Part shown: positions 8,774-17,040 of the stretch, one piece after another
Layout: every line of letters starts with the position of its first letter
How positions within the stretch are numbered: position 1 is the first letter of the stretch
Source of the DNA: Rhizobium sp. NXC24
Lineage (GTDB): Bacteria > Pseudomonadota > Alphaproteobacteria > Rhizobiales > Rhizobiaceae
Reading direction: 5' to 3'
DNA length: 64,000 nt
NCBI RefSeq assembly: GCF_002944315.1
Contig: NZ_CP024314.1
Coordinates: 1,488,001 to 1,552,000 of the forward strand
The notes under the pieces: model-generated
Seen by the model: only the letters and a program-made list of their open reading frames with translations
Told to the model about the DNA's origin: nothing
Databases searched by the model: none
Program-made: the position numbers and the translations under genes

Positions 8774-10741
8774 ATGGCAATCGATCGCAGAAATCTGAAG
8801 GTGCTCGCCAACTTCTGTGCCGCCGCCGCCGATGCCATGGCCTTCACCCTGATGCGCACGGCGCATTCCGCTTTCGTCAAGGAAACGGAGGACTTCTCCT
8901 GCCAGGTGGTGACGCGCGAGGGGCTTGCCTTCGCAAGCCCACGCCAGTTCGGAGCCCCGTGGTACAGCGGCATCGACTACCGCCCTCTCCTCGACATGTT
9001 CGATGACTATGCCGAGGGCGACATCTGCATCACCAACGATCCCTATAGCGGTTTCGTCGCGACCCATTCTCCCGATATCCATATCTGGAAACCGGTGTTT
9101 CACGGCAGCGAGATCGCCTGCTTCGTCGTCGGCCATATTCACAATACCGATGTCGGCGGCGCAGTCCCTGCCTCTTTGTCGCGCTCGCTCACTGAAATCG
9201 AGCAGGAAGGCTTGCGCATTCCGCCGGTAAAGCTCGTCGAAAACGGCGTGTTGAACGATTTCGTGCTGCGCACTGTCAGGGCCAATGTCCGCCTGCCGGA
9301 TCAGAACATCGGCGACCTCAACGCCCAGATCGCCTCCGTCAATATCGGCGAGCGCAAGCTGAAGGAGATTATTGCGCGCTTCGGCTTTGACGATTTCATC
9401 GACGGCGTCGGCCAGATTCTCGACTATGCGGAGGAACAGACGCACGCCATTCTCAAGCGCATACCGGATGGCGACTATTTCTTCGCGGACTATGCCGATG
9501 AGGATTCGGTCGGCGGCAAGCCTTGCCGTGTGGCGCTGACGCTGCGTATCCGCGATGACGAGATCGAACTCGACTATACCGGCAGCGATCCACAATTAGG
9601 GTCGTCGCTCAATATGCCGACCGGCGGGCGCGAACGCCATCCGCTGGTGATGGTGGGCCTGACTTATGTCTTATACACCCTCGACAACTCCCTGCTACTT
9701 AATGCCGGAACGCTCCGGCCGGCGCGGGCGGTGCTTCCCGAAGGAAGCATCGTCAATTGCCAGCGTCCCGCCGCCGTCGGCATGCGTTCCCTGACCTGCG
9801 CCATGACCCAGATCGTCACGGTCGGTGCCTTTGCGAAGGCGCTTCCGGAGTTGATGCCGGCCGCCTCCCCTGGTGGTAATGCCATCATGAACATCAAGAC
9901 CAGCGCCAGAAACGGCCGGCCGGTCATGGCCTCGATCGGCCCGGTCGGCGGCGGTGGCGGCGGAACACCGATCGGCGACGGTAGCGACGGCGCCGGCGGT
10001 GCTACAGGTTTCCTGCGCAACACGCCGATCGAGATCAGCGAGGCGGAAGTGCCGATCCGCTTTCTCCGTTATGGGCTGCAGACCGACACGGGCGCGCCCG
10101 GTCGCTATCGCGGCGGCCTGTCGGCCGTGATGGAATTTCAGGTCTCGGCGCCGGAAACCGTTGTGACGGCGCGCAATCGCAATCGCTCAGTCATGCCCTC
10201 CTGGGGTCTCGCAGGCGGTCATGCCGGCACCATCTCACGCTTTATCCGCAACCCCGACGGAGACGATGAGATTTCGCTCGGCAATACGGACATTGTGCGC
10301 TGCAATCCCGGCGACGTGATCCGCGTCATTGGTCCCGGCGCCGGTGGCTATGGCGATCCGTTCGAGCGGCCGGTCGAAAAGGTCATTCAGGATGTGCGCC
10401 GCGGCGCGATCTCAATCGAAAGTGCGCGACGCGACTACGGCGTGGCGATATCGGATGGCGTGGCTGACGGCGAGGCGACCGCAGCTCTACGGGCCGACCG
10501 ATCGCCAAAGACCGCTCCCATCATCTATGCAGCAGAGCGGATCGCCTTTGAATCGGTATGGACGGAGGAGCGCTACGATCTATTGACCGGCTTTCTCGCC
10601 GGCGTGCCGGTCGGCTGGCGATTCTTTTTGAAGCACAGGATCTTCGATGCGGTCGCGTCCCACTCAAACAAGTCGGACGATGGCATGGCCGAACAGATGC
10701 GCGCCATCTTCGCCGAGATGCGCGAACGCTACGGCGTTTGA
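8774..10741 (+). CDS. hyuB: Hydantoinase/oxoprolinase subunit B
   Basis: 655 residues, slightly longer than many HyuB proteins, with the usual conserved blocks: AFVKETEDFSCQ near the N-terminus, TNDPYSGFVATHSPDIH (about 84-100, metal/active-site region), a Gly-rich GPVGGGGGGTPIGDGSDGAG stretch (about 393-412) and GPGAGGYGDPFERP (about 519-532). It is the catalytic partner of HyuA in an ATP-dependent amidohydrolase complex. One base separates it from the hyuA stop, so the two are co-translated. The C-terminal 100 residues beyond the GYGDP block are longer and less conserved-looking. The downstream LysR gene is separated by a heptamer inverted repeat. Confidence 0.92.
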   Translation: MAIDRRNLKVLANFCAAAADAMAFTLMRTAHSAFVKETEDFSCQVVTREGLAFASPRQFGAPWYSGIDYRPLLDMFDDYAEGDICITNDPYSGFVATHSPDIHIWKPVFHGSEIACFVVGHIHNTDVGGAVPASLSRSLTEIEQEGLRIPPVKLVENGVLNDFVLRTVRANVRLPDQNIGDLNAQIASVNIGERKLKEIIARFGFDDFIDGVGQILDYAEEQTHAILKRIPDGDYFFADYADEDSVGGKPCRVALTLRIRDDEIELDYTGSDPQLGSSLNMPTGGRERHPLVMVGLTYVLYTLDNSLLLNAGTLRPARAVLPEGSIVNCQRPAAVGMRSLTCAMTQIVTVGAFAKALPELMPAASPGGNAIMNIKTSARNGRPVMASIGPVGGGGGGTPIGDGSDGAGGATGFLRNTPIEISEAEVPIRFLRYGLQTDTGAPGRYRGGLSAVMEFQVSAPETVVTARNRNRSVMPSWGLAGGHAGTISRFIRNPDGDDEISLGNTDIVRCNPGDVIRVIGPGAGGYGDPFERPVEKVIQDVRRGAISIESARRDYGVAISDGVADGEATAALRADRSPKTAPIIYAAERIAFESVWTEERYDLLTGFLAGVPVGWRFFLKHRIFDAVASHSNKSDDGMAEQMRAIFAEMRERYGV

Positions 10742-10756
10742 CAGTCTGCGGCGATT

Positions 10757-10775
10757 GGTTATGACATCCATAACC
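10757..10775. promoter_or_regulatory. Inverted repeat before lysR, T-N11-A LysR-type site
   Basis: GGTTATG-ACATC-CATAACC has perfect 7-bp arms and contains the classical T-N11-A core of LysR boxes. It lies 15 bases before the LysR start codon, in position for autoregulation. The same arm sequence occurs at 6634-6652 before hyuA. Confidence 0.55.
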
Positions 10776-10789
10776 TGAAGGCGGATCTC

Positions 10790-11662
10790 ATGAACGCACG
10801 CCAGCTAGAAATCTTCCGGGCGATCATGCGCGACGGTACGCTGACCGCAGCCGCGAATTCGCTTGGGATATCGCAGCCCGCCGCCAGCAAGTTTCTCCAT
10901 CACCTGGAAAGCCAGCTCGGCTACACGCTGTTCGATCGCATCGGCGGGCGGCTCGTGCCGACCATGGAGGCCAACCTGCTGTTTGCAGATGCCGACCGGG
11001 TGTTTCGTGAGATGGAAGCCCTGAAATCGCTGGCGCGGGATATCGGTGCGCAAAAGATCGGTTTGCTGAGGCTCGGGATCAGCCTGGCGGTCACCTATTC
11101 GGTGCTGCCGAAGGCACTCCTGCGCTTTCGCGCGCGGCATCCGGAAGTGAAGGTTCATCTCCACGCCCTGCCGAAGCGCGAGATCGCCGAGGCGCTGCTT
11201 CTCGGCGACATCGATCTCGCCGTCACACTGTCGGTGATCGAAGCCCCGACCGTTCGCAGCGAAATCCTTAGCGATGTTCCGATCGTCGCGGTAATGCGGG
11301 CCGATGATCCCCTGGCATCCAAGGCAAGGATCGGCCCCGCCGATCTCGACGGTTTGCCGCTGATCTCCTACGGCGCCCATGCGGAAATCGGCGCGGCGAT
11401 GGACGAAGCTTTTTCGAGCTGCGGCCTGCAGCGCGAGGTCGCCATTCAGATTGCCTCTTCGGTCGGCGCGGTGCCGCTGGTGCGCGAGGGGCTCGGCATC
11501 GCCCTGGTCGACGGGCTCGTTGCCTGGCATGGCTTCGAGGGTCTGGTGGCCCGCCCCTTCGAACCGAAGATTGCCATGCGGATGGTGGCCGCCACCAATG
11601 ACGCCCGGCCCGCCTCGCGATTTGTGCGGCCCTTTCTCACCACATTGCGTGATGTTCTCTAA
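10790..11662 (+). CDS. LysR family transcriptional regulator
   Basis: 290 residues. The N-terminal winged helix-turn-helix covers residues 1-60 (MNARQLEIFRAIMRDGTLTAAANSL, then ISQPAASKFLHHLE). The periplasmic-binding-like effector domain follows from about residue 90. The length is standard. It sits directly after hyuB and before an aldehyde dehydrogenase, all on the same strand. A LysR-type box lies immediately upstream and a related repeat precedes hyuA, so it most likely controls hyuAB and itself in response to a pathway intermediate. The effector is unknown. Confidence 0.92.
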   Translation: MNARQLEIFRAIMRDGTLTAAANSLGISQPAASKFLHHLESQLGYTLFDRIGGRLVPTMEANLLFADADRVFREMEALKSLARDIGAQKIGLLRLGISLAVTYSVLPKALLRFRARHPEVKVHLHALPKREIAEALLLGDIDLAVTLSVIEAPTVRSEILSDVPIVAVMRADDPLASKARIGPADLDGLPLISYGAHAEIGAAMDEAFSSCGLQREVAIQIASSVGAVPLVREGLGIALVDGLVAWHGFEGLVARPFEPKIAMRMVAATNDARPASRFVRPFLTTLRDVL

Positions 11663-11787
11663 AGCGCCGAATCTTGCGCTGAAACGCTGAGGGCAAACGG
11701 GATATTCCGTCGCGACGGCGGAAGCATCAATCGAAACTGCCAGGGTGCAGCCGATAGACTTGCCCGATCCGACGGTAAGGAACGGCC

Positions 11788-13251
11788 ATGACCCTTAGTT
11801 TCGATCCAAATTCGCTCGATCTCCCAAGCGGACATTTCATCGCTGGCCGCTATGTCGCAGCCATCGGCGGCATGACCATGCACCGACCGTCGGATGGCGT
11901 TGCTTTCACGGAATGTCCGGTGGCCGGAAAGGACTTGGTCGATCGGGCCGTCGATGCCGCGAACCGGGCCCTGAAGACCAGCGGCTGGTCCTCCCTCCGA
12001 CCGCGTGAGCGAACCAAGGCGCTGGTTCGTTGGGCTGACCTGATGGAAGAAGAGGCCGTGACGCTCGCCCGTCTAGAAGCCGTATCCTCGACCCGCCCGA
12101 TCGGCCAGCTCATCGCCGGCGATATAGCCATTACTGCCGAGCAGATCCGCTTCTTCGCGGAGTTCGCTGACAAGGAAGGTGGCGATCTGGTCCCGACTGA
12201 CGACCACAGCCTCGGTATGATCATGACCGAACCCTACGGGGTCGTCGGCGCGATCACCCCCTGGAACTTCCCGATTTCCATGGCCGGCTGGAAGCTCGGC
12301 CCCGCATTGGCAGCGGGCAACGCCGTGGTGCTGAAGCCCTCCGAGATGACGCCGTTTTCGACGCTCTACATGGCGGAACTCTCGGTACGTGCCGGCATTC
12401 CCGCCGGCCTGATCAACATCGTTCTCGGCGATGGCCCGACGACCGGCGCGGCGATCACCAGCCATCCCGGTATCGGCAAGATCAGCTTCACCGGTTCGAC
12501 AGCAGCCGGTGCGGCGATCATGGAGAATATCGCCCGCAGCGGCGTCAAGCCGATGACGCTGGAACTCGGCGGCAAAAGCCCGCAACTCGTCTTTGCCGAT
12601 GCCGATTTCGATCTGGCCGCCGAGGCGATCGCCCGCAACGTCCTCGCCAATGCCGGCCAGGCCTGCGTGGCGGGTTCGCGGCTGATTGCCGAGCGCTCGA
12701 TTGCCGAACCTCTCGCCGAGGCGATCCTCGGGCACATGCATCAAATCAAACCAGGCCCCACCTGGGACGAGAAAAGCCTCTATTCGCCTGTTATCTCGGA
12801 GCGCCAGATCGGGCGTATAGACAGCATCGTTCAGGCCGCGATCGGCGCCGGCGCGGAATGCCTGACCGGCGGTTCGCGGCTGGAGCGATCGGGCTACTTT
12901 TATGCCCCGACGCTGCTTGCCGGGGTCGACCAGGCCTCGCCGGCGGTCACTGAAGAAATCTTCGGGCCGGTGCTGACGCTGCAGACCTTCGAGACGGAGG
13001 AGGAAGCGCTCTTGCTTGCCGATCATCCGACCTACGGGCTTGCGGCGGGCCTATTCACGCGCGATCTTTCCAGAGCCGTCCGCGTGACGCGCCGCCTTCA
13101 GGCCGGAACCGTCTGGGTCAATCGCTACGGGCGTTCCCGCGACCATATTCTGCCGACTGGTGGATACAAGAACTCTGGTATCGGCAAGGACCTTGGCCGC
13201 GATGCCTATCTCGCCAATCGTCGCAGCAAATCCGTGCTGATCAACATCTGA
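11788..13251 (+). CDS. NAD(P)-dependent aldehyde dehydrogenase
   Basis: 487 residues, normal for the ALDH superfamily. The Rossmann segment ITPWNFPISMAGWKLGPALA, the loop FTGSTAAG, the general base E259 in LELGGKSP and the catalytic C293 in NAGQACVAGSR are all present. It oxidises an aldehyde to the carboxylate. The start follows AAGGAACGG. It is 125 bases after lysR and 9 bases before the tartrate dehydrogenase-like gene, beginning a three-gene oxidation set. The aldehyde could be the product of the nearby amine oxidases or aminotransferase; that link is inference. Confidence 0.92.
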   Translation: MTLSFDPNSLDLPSGHFIAGRYVAAIGGMTMHRPSDGVAFTECPVAGKDLVDRAVDAANRALKTSGWSSLRPRERTKALVRWADLMEEEAVTLARLEAVSSTRPIGQLIAGDIAITAEQIRFFAEFADKEGGDLVPTDDHSLGMIMTEPYGVVGAITPWNFPISMAGWKLGPALAAGNAVVLKPSEMTPFSTLYMAELSVRAGIPAGLINIVLGDGPTTGAAITSHPGIGKISFTGSTAAGAAIMENIARSGVKPMTLELGGKSPQLVFADADFDLAAEAIARNVLANAGQACVAGSRLIAERSIAEPLAEAILGHMHQIKPGPTWDEKSLYSPVISERQIGRIDSIVQAAIGAGAECLTGGSRLERSGYFYAPTLLAGVDQASPAVTEEIFGPVLTLQTFETEEEALLLADHPTYGLAAGLFTRDLSRAVRVTRRLQAGTVWVNRYGRSRDHILPTGGYKNSGIGKDLGRDAYLANRRSKSVLINI

Positions 13252-13260
13252 GGAGCTGAC

Positions 13261-14304
13261 ATGAAGACCTATAGGATCGCTCTCATCCCCGGCGACGGCA
13301 TCGGCAAGGACGTTACCGCCGCAGCGTGGCAGGTATTGGAAAAAGTGGCTGGGAAGACGGGCTTCGGCCTGGAGCCGACCAGCTTTCCCTGGTCCTGCAC
13401 CTACTACAAGGAAACGGGCACGATGATGCCGGCCGACGCCATTGCGACCCTGCGCCGTTTCGACGCCATCCTGCTCGGCGCGGTCGGCTGGCCGGCCGAG
13501 GTGCCCGATTCCGTTTCGCTGCACGGCCTGCTTCTGCCGATCCGCAAGGCCTTCGAGCAATATGCCAATATCCGGCCGCATCGGCTGCTGCCGGGTGTCG
13601 AAGGGCCGCTGAAGACACGCAACTTCGATATTCTCTGCATTCGCGAGAACACCGAGGGCGAATATTCCGGGGCCGGCGGACGCGTGCACCAGGGCACGGC
13701 AAACGAGGTCGCCGTCGAGACTTCGATTTTCACCAGAGCCGGCGTGGAGCGCATCCTGCGCTTCGGCTTCGAACAGGCCCGCGCACGCCGCGGAAAGCTC
13801 GCCTCCGTCACCAAATCGAATGCGCAGAAATATTCCATGGTGTTCTGGGATGAGGTCACGGCGCGGCTCGCCGCCGACTATCCGGATGTCACCGTAACGA
13901 ACTACCACATAGACGCCATGGCGGCACGCATGGTTATGGCGCCGGAAAGCCTCGATGTCGTCGTCGCCTCCAATCTGTTTGGCGACATCCTGACCGACCT
14001 CGGCGCCGCCATCCAGGGCGGGCTTGGCTTTGCCGCCTCCGCCAATCTCAACCCGAACCGCACGGCACCGTCGATGTTCGAACCGGTGCACGGCTCCGCG
14101 CCCGATATCGCCCATCTCGGCATCGCCAATCCGATTGCCGCCATCTGGTCGGCCGCCATGATGCTGGATCATCTCGGCGAAAAGCCAGCCGCAGCCGAAA
14201 TCATGCGCGCGATTGCCGCGACAACCGAAGCCGGCATCGGCACCTTCCCCGGCAAGGACAAGACCGATGCCATCACCCATGCCGTGCTGACCGCACTCGC
14301 CTGA
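13261..14304 (+). CDS. ttuC: Tartrate/D-malate dehydrogenase-like decarboxylating enzyme
   Basis: 347 residues of the isocitrate/isopropylmalate dehydrogenase family. The N-terminal IALIPGDGIGKDVTAAAWQV, the ENTEGEYSG loop (about 123-131), and NLFGDILTDLGAAIQGGLGF carrying the metal-binding aspartates are intact. The sequence reads most like the tartrate dehydrogenase/D-malate branch (GAVGWPAEVPDSVSLHGLLLPIRKAF) rather than LeuB. It would oxidatively decarboxylate a 2-hydroxydicarboxylate with NAD. GAGGAGC precedes the ATG. It is flanked by two aldehyde dehydrogenases in one operon, so it may handle a dicarboxylate made from them. Confidence 0.85.
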   Translation: MKTYRIALIPGDGIGKDVTAAAWQVLEKVAGKTGFGLEPTSFPWSCTYYKETGTMMPADAIATLRRFDAILLGAVGWPAEVPDSVSLHGLLLPIRKAFEQYANIRPHRLLPGVEGPLKTRNFDILCIRENTEGEYSGAGGRVHQGTANEVAVETSIFTRAGVERILRFGFEQARARRGKLASVTKSNAQKYSMVFWDEVTARLAADYPDVTVTNYHIDAMAARMVMAPESLDVVVASNLFGDILTDLGAAIQGGLGFAASANLNPNRTAPSMFEPVHGSAPDIAHLGIANPIAAIWSAAMMLDHLGEKPAAAEIMRAIAATTEAGIGTFPGKDKTDAITHAVLTALA

Positions 14305-14324
14305 ACGACAAGGAAACAACAACA

Positions 14325-15782
14325 ATGATCGACCTCAAGGACCGGAGCCTATTGCGCCAACAGGGCCTGATCGATGGACTCTGGCGCAATGCCGCCTCCG
14401 GCAAGACCCTCGACGTCATCGATCCGGCCACGCAGACAGTAATGGGCACGGTTCCCGACATGGATGGGACGGAGACGCGCGCCGCGATCGAAGCCGCCAG
14501 CGCCGCCTTCCCGGCCTGGCGGGCGAAGACCCATGCCGAGCGGGCACAACTGCTGGAAGCTTGGCATGATCTGATGATCGAACATTGCGACGATCTCGGC
14601 TTGATCCTGACGACAGAGCAAGGAAAACCGCTGGCCGAGGCGCGTGGGGAAATCCGCTACGGCGCCTCCTTCGTCAAATGGTTCGCCGAGGAAGCGCGCC
14701 GGATCGGTGGCACGACCATACCCTCGCCGACCCGCGACCGACGCATCGTGGTCCTCAAGGAACCGGTCGGTGTCTGCGGCATCATCACGCCCTGGAACTT
14801 CCCCAATGCAATGATCACCCGCAAGGTGGCCCCGGCGCTCGCCGCCGGCTGCACGGTCGTCATCAAGCCATCCGACCTCACGCCCTATTCGGCGTTGGCG
14901 CTCGGCGTTCTGGCCGAACGCGCCGGCATCCCTTCGGGCGTCATCAACATCGTCACCGGCCTGCCGACCGCGATCGGCAACGAGCTGATGCGCAATGAAT
15001 CAGTCCGAAAGATCTCGTTCACCGGCTCGACCCGCGTCGGCGCACTGCTGATGCGCGGCGCCGCCGACAGCATCAAGCGGCTCAGCCTCGAACTCGGCGG
15101 CAACGCGCCCTTCATTGTCTTCGACGATGCCGACCTCGACCTTGCCGTCGAAGGCGCTATCGCCTCCAAATTCCGCAATGGCGGCCAGACCTGCGTCTGC
15201 TCCAACCGCATTCTGGTGCAGGACAAGGTCTACGACGCCTTTGCCGAAAAACTGGCCGCCCGCGTTTCCGCCATGAAGGTCGGCCCTGGCACGCAAGCGG
15301 GCATCGACATCGGTCCGATGATCAATTCCGCCGCCATCGAGAAGATCGAGCGCCACGTTGCCGATGCCGTCGAGAAAGGCGCGACGATCGTTGCAAAGGC
15401 TTCGAACCTGCCAGAAGGCCGGCAATATGCAGCCCCCATCGTCCTGTCGGGTGCTACCACCGACATGCTGCTTGCCAGTGAGGAGACCTTCGGACCGGTC
15501 GCCCCGCTCTTCCGTTTCAAGACCGACGAGGAGGCGATCGCCATCGCCAACGGCACGCCCTTCGGGCTTGCGGCTTATTTCTATACCGGAAGCCTCAAGC
15601 GCTCCTGGGCCGTCGGCGAAGCGCTGGAATTCGGCATGGTCGGGCTGAACACCGGCGCGATCTCAACCGAAGTCGCCCCCTTCGGCGGCGTCAAGCAATC
15701 CGGCCTCGGCCGCGAGGGCTCGCAAGTCGGCATCGAGGAATATCTCGAACTGAAGACCTTCCACATCGGCGGGCTTGGCTGA
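14325..15782 (+). CDS. gabD: Succinate-semialdehyde dehydrogenase-type ALDH
   Basis: 485 residues. ITPWNFPNAMITRKVAPALAAG, FTGSTRVG, the general base E256 (LELGGNAP) and catalytic C290 (NGGQTCVCSNR) match GabD-type succinate-semialdehyde dehydrogenases; the second Cys two residues after the nucleophile is typical of that branch. It converts succinate semialdehyde (or glutarate semialdehyde) to the dicarboxylate, feeding the TCA cycle. AAGGAAAC precedes the ATG, 20 bases after the tartrate dehydrogenase stop. It is the last gene of the plus-strand block; a bidirectional hairpin follows. Confidence 0.88.
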   Translation: MIDLKDRSLLRQQGLIDGLWRNAASGKTLDVIDPATQTVMGTVPDMDGTETRAAIEAASAAFPAWRAKTHAERAQLLEAWHDLMIEHCDDLGLILTTEQGKPLAEARGEIRYGASFVKWFAEEARRIGGTTIPSPTRDRRIVVLKEPVGVCGIITPWNFPNAMITRKVAPALAAGCTVVIKPSDLTPYSALALGVLAERAGIPSGVINIVTGLPTAIGNELMRNESVRKISFTGSTRVGALLMRGAADSIKRLSLELGGNAPFIVFDDADLDLAVEGAIASKFRNGGQTCVCSNRILVQDKVYDAFAEKLAARVSAMKVGPGTQAGIDIGPMINSAAIEKIERHVADAVEKGATIVAKASNLPEGRQYAAPIVLSGATTDMLLASEETFGPVAPLFRFKTDEEAIAIANGTPFGLAAYFYTGSLKRSWAVGEALEFGMVGLNTGAISTEVAPFGGVKQSGLGREGSQVGIEEYLELKTFHIGGLG

Positions 15783-15802
15783 GCCTGTCAAAAACAACAA
15801 AA

Positions 15803-15826
15803 AGGGCGCGCCAAAAGGGGCGCCCT
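15803..15826 (-). terminator. Intrinsic terminator between gabD and the TetR gene
   Basis: AGGGCGC (15803-15809) pairs with GCGCCCT (15820-15826), with partial inner pairing around an AAAA loop. On the minus strand the stem is followed by TTTTTGTTGTTTTTG, a good U-tract, so it serves the tetR gene; it may also stop plus-strand transcription from gabD. Confidence 0.75.
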
Positions 15827-15875
15827 ACCGACATGCTGCAGAGACATTCTGACAGCTTTCCTGCCCGGCAGGAAT

Positions 15876-16469
15876 TCACTCGGGCTTCACGAGAAGGCCA
15901 GCAGCCAAAGCACGGAAGGTCTCGATAGCCTTTGGTAGCACATGCTTCGGATCGTCGCTGGCTGCGACCCAAAGAGCAGCATTGAGCGCGGCGCCGCTAA
16001 GAAGCCGAGCGGCCGCCTCGGCGTCGAGCGGCTTGAAAATCTCTTTGGCGATAAGACGCTCTACCGTCCGCTTGGTTTCCTGAAAGCAACTGCTCTGGCT
16101 GGGCCATTTTGATGGATCACCCAACACGGCAGGTCCGTCGAGCAGAACGATGCGTTGAACTTCCGGAACCAGTGCCATCTCGATATAGGCAGCGCCTTCG
16201 GCAAGCAGGCCTTTCCAATCGTCTCCCGCCCGTGCGCCGATCTCTTGGGCCTGCGACGCCATTTCCGAGTCGATCTGATCGACAACGGCCGCAAGAAGCC
16301 CGCGCTTGTCTCCGAAATTGTGATAGAGCGCCCCACGCGTCAGGCCGACCTCGGCCGTCAGCTCGTCCATTGATGCAGCCGAATACCCTTTTTCAGCAAA
16401 GGCTTTTCGCGCCGCCGCGATCAGTTTGGCACGGTTCTCCTCCATCGTATCGATACGTCGTTTCGCCAT
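15876..16469 (-). CDS. TetR family transcriptional regulator
   Basis: 197 residues. The N-terminal TetR helix-turn-helix spans about residues 5-55 (RAKLIAAARKAFAEKGYSAAS, then VGLTRGALYHNFGDKRGL). The C-terminal ligand domain resembles the TetR_C branch with LLSGAALNAALWVA. An ATG six codons upstream (16485-16487) is in frame but lies inside the first operator, so I take MAKRRIDTM with GAGGGCAGG upstream. It is divergent from ridA across three operator-like repeats, indicating autorepression and control of ridA. The ligand is unknown. Confidence 0.9.
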   Translation of the reverse strand: MAKRRIDTMEENRAKLIAAARKAFAEKGYSAASMDELTAEVGLTRGALYHNFGDKRGLLAAVVDQIDSEMASQAQEIGARAGDDWKGLLAEGAAYIEMALVPEVQRIVLLDGPAVLGDPSKWPSQSSCFQETKRTVERLIAKEIFKPLDAEAAARLLSGAALNAALWVAASDDPKHVLPKAIETFRALAAGLLVKPE

Positions 16470-16483
16470 CCTGCCCTCAAATT

Positions 16484-16555
16484 TCATATACGATGCGTAT
16501 GTGGACTTGACATACGGCGCGTATGCCAGTTATTTCACATACGCATCGTATATGA
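16484..16555. promoter_or_regulatory. Three-site TetR operator array with nested inverted repeats
   Basis: Three copies of CATACG-N3-CGTATG occur: 16487-16501 (TATACG-ATG-CGTATG), 16511-16525 (perfect, GCG spacer) and 16538-16552 (CATACG-CAT-CGTATA). The outer two are also exact reverse complements of each other over 20 bp (16484-16503 and 16536-16555), enclosing the central palindrome. The array fills the divergent tetR-ridA promoter region and covers the alternative tetR start codon, which fits a TetR autorepressor operator. Confidence 0.75.
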
Positions 16556-16629
16556 GATGAGGCGGCGTGTGAAGCAGAATGCATCCTGCTCATCCGCTGT
16601 CGCCAACGATAATGAAGAAAGGATCGAGA

Positions 16630-17028
16630 ATGACCAAACGTGAGGCAATTTTTCCCGCCAACAGACATGCCCTTTACGAGGAACATGGCTATTCGGCCGC
16701 CATTCGCTCCGGTGACCTTCTGTTCGTGTCCGGGCAAGTCGGCAGCCGTGCCGACGGGACGCCGGAACCTGATTTCGGGCATCAGGTCCGTTTGGCTTTC
16801 GAAAACCTCAAGGCAACGCTGGACGCCGCGGGGTGCACGTTCGATGATATAGTGGACATAACAGCGTTCCACACAGACCCGGAAAACCAGTTCGCAACAA
16901 TCATGGCCGTCAAGCAGGAGATCTTCAGCGGTCCGCCCTATCCGAACTGGACGGCCGTCGGCGTGAACTGGCTTGCCGGCTTCGACTTCGAGATCAAGGT
17001 CATTGCCCGCATCCCTTCGAAGGCGTGA
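16630..17028 (+). CDS. RidA family enamine/imine deaminase
   Basis: 132 residues, the usual RidA size. The signature region LLFVSGQVGSRADG (about 31-44) and the C-terminal MAVKQEIFSGPPYPNWTAVGVN (about 94-115) match the family, although the usual catalytic Arg block reads differently (NWTAVGV in place of R-x-x-V), so it may be a RidA subgroup. RidA proteins hydrolyse reactive enamines and imines released by PLP enzymes and amine oxidases, which fits the oxidases and aminotransferase nearby. AAGAAAGGA precedes the ATG at 16630. It is divergent from tetR and convergent with the oxidase at 17041. Confidence 0.88.
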   Translation: MTKREAIFPANRHALYEEHGYSAAIRSGDLLFVSGQVGSRADGTPEPDFGHQVRLAFENLKATLDAAGCTFDDIVDITAFHTDPENQFATIMAVKQEIFSGPPYPNWTAVGVNWLAGFDFEIKVIARIPSKA

Positions 17029-17040
17029 TACTTGATCCGA

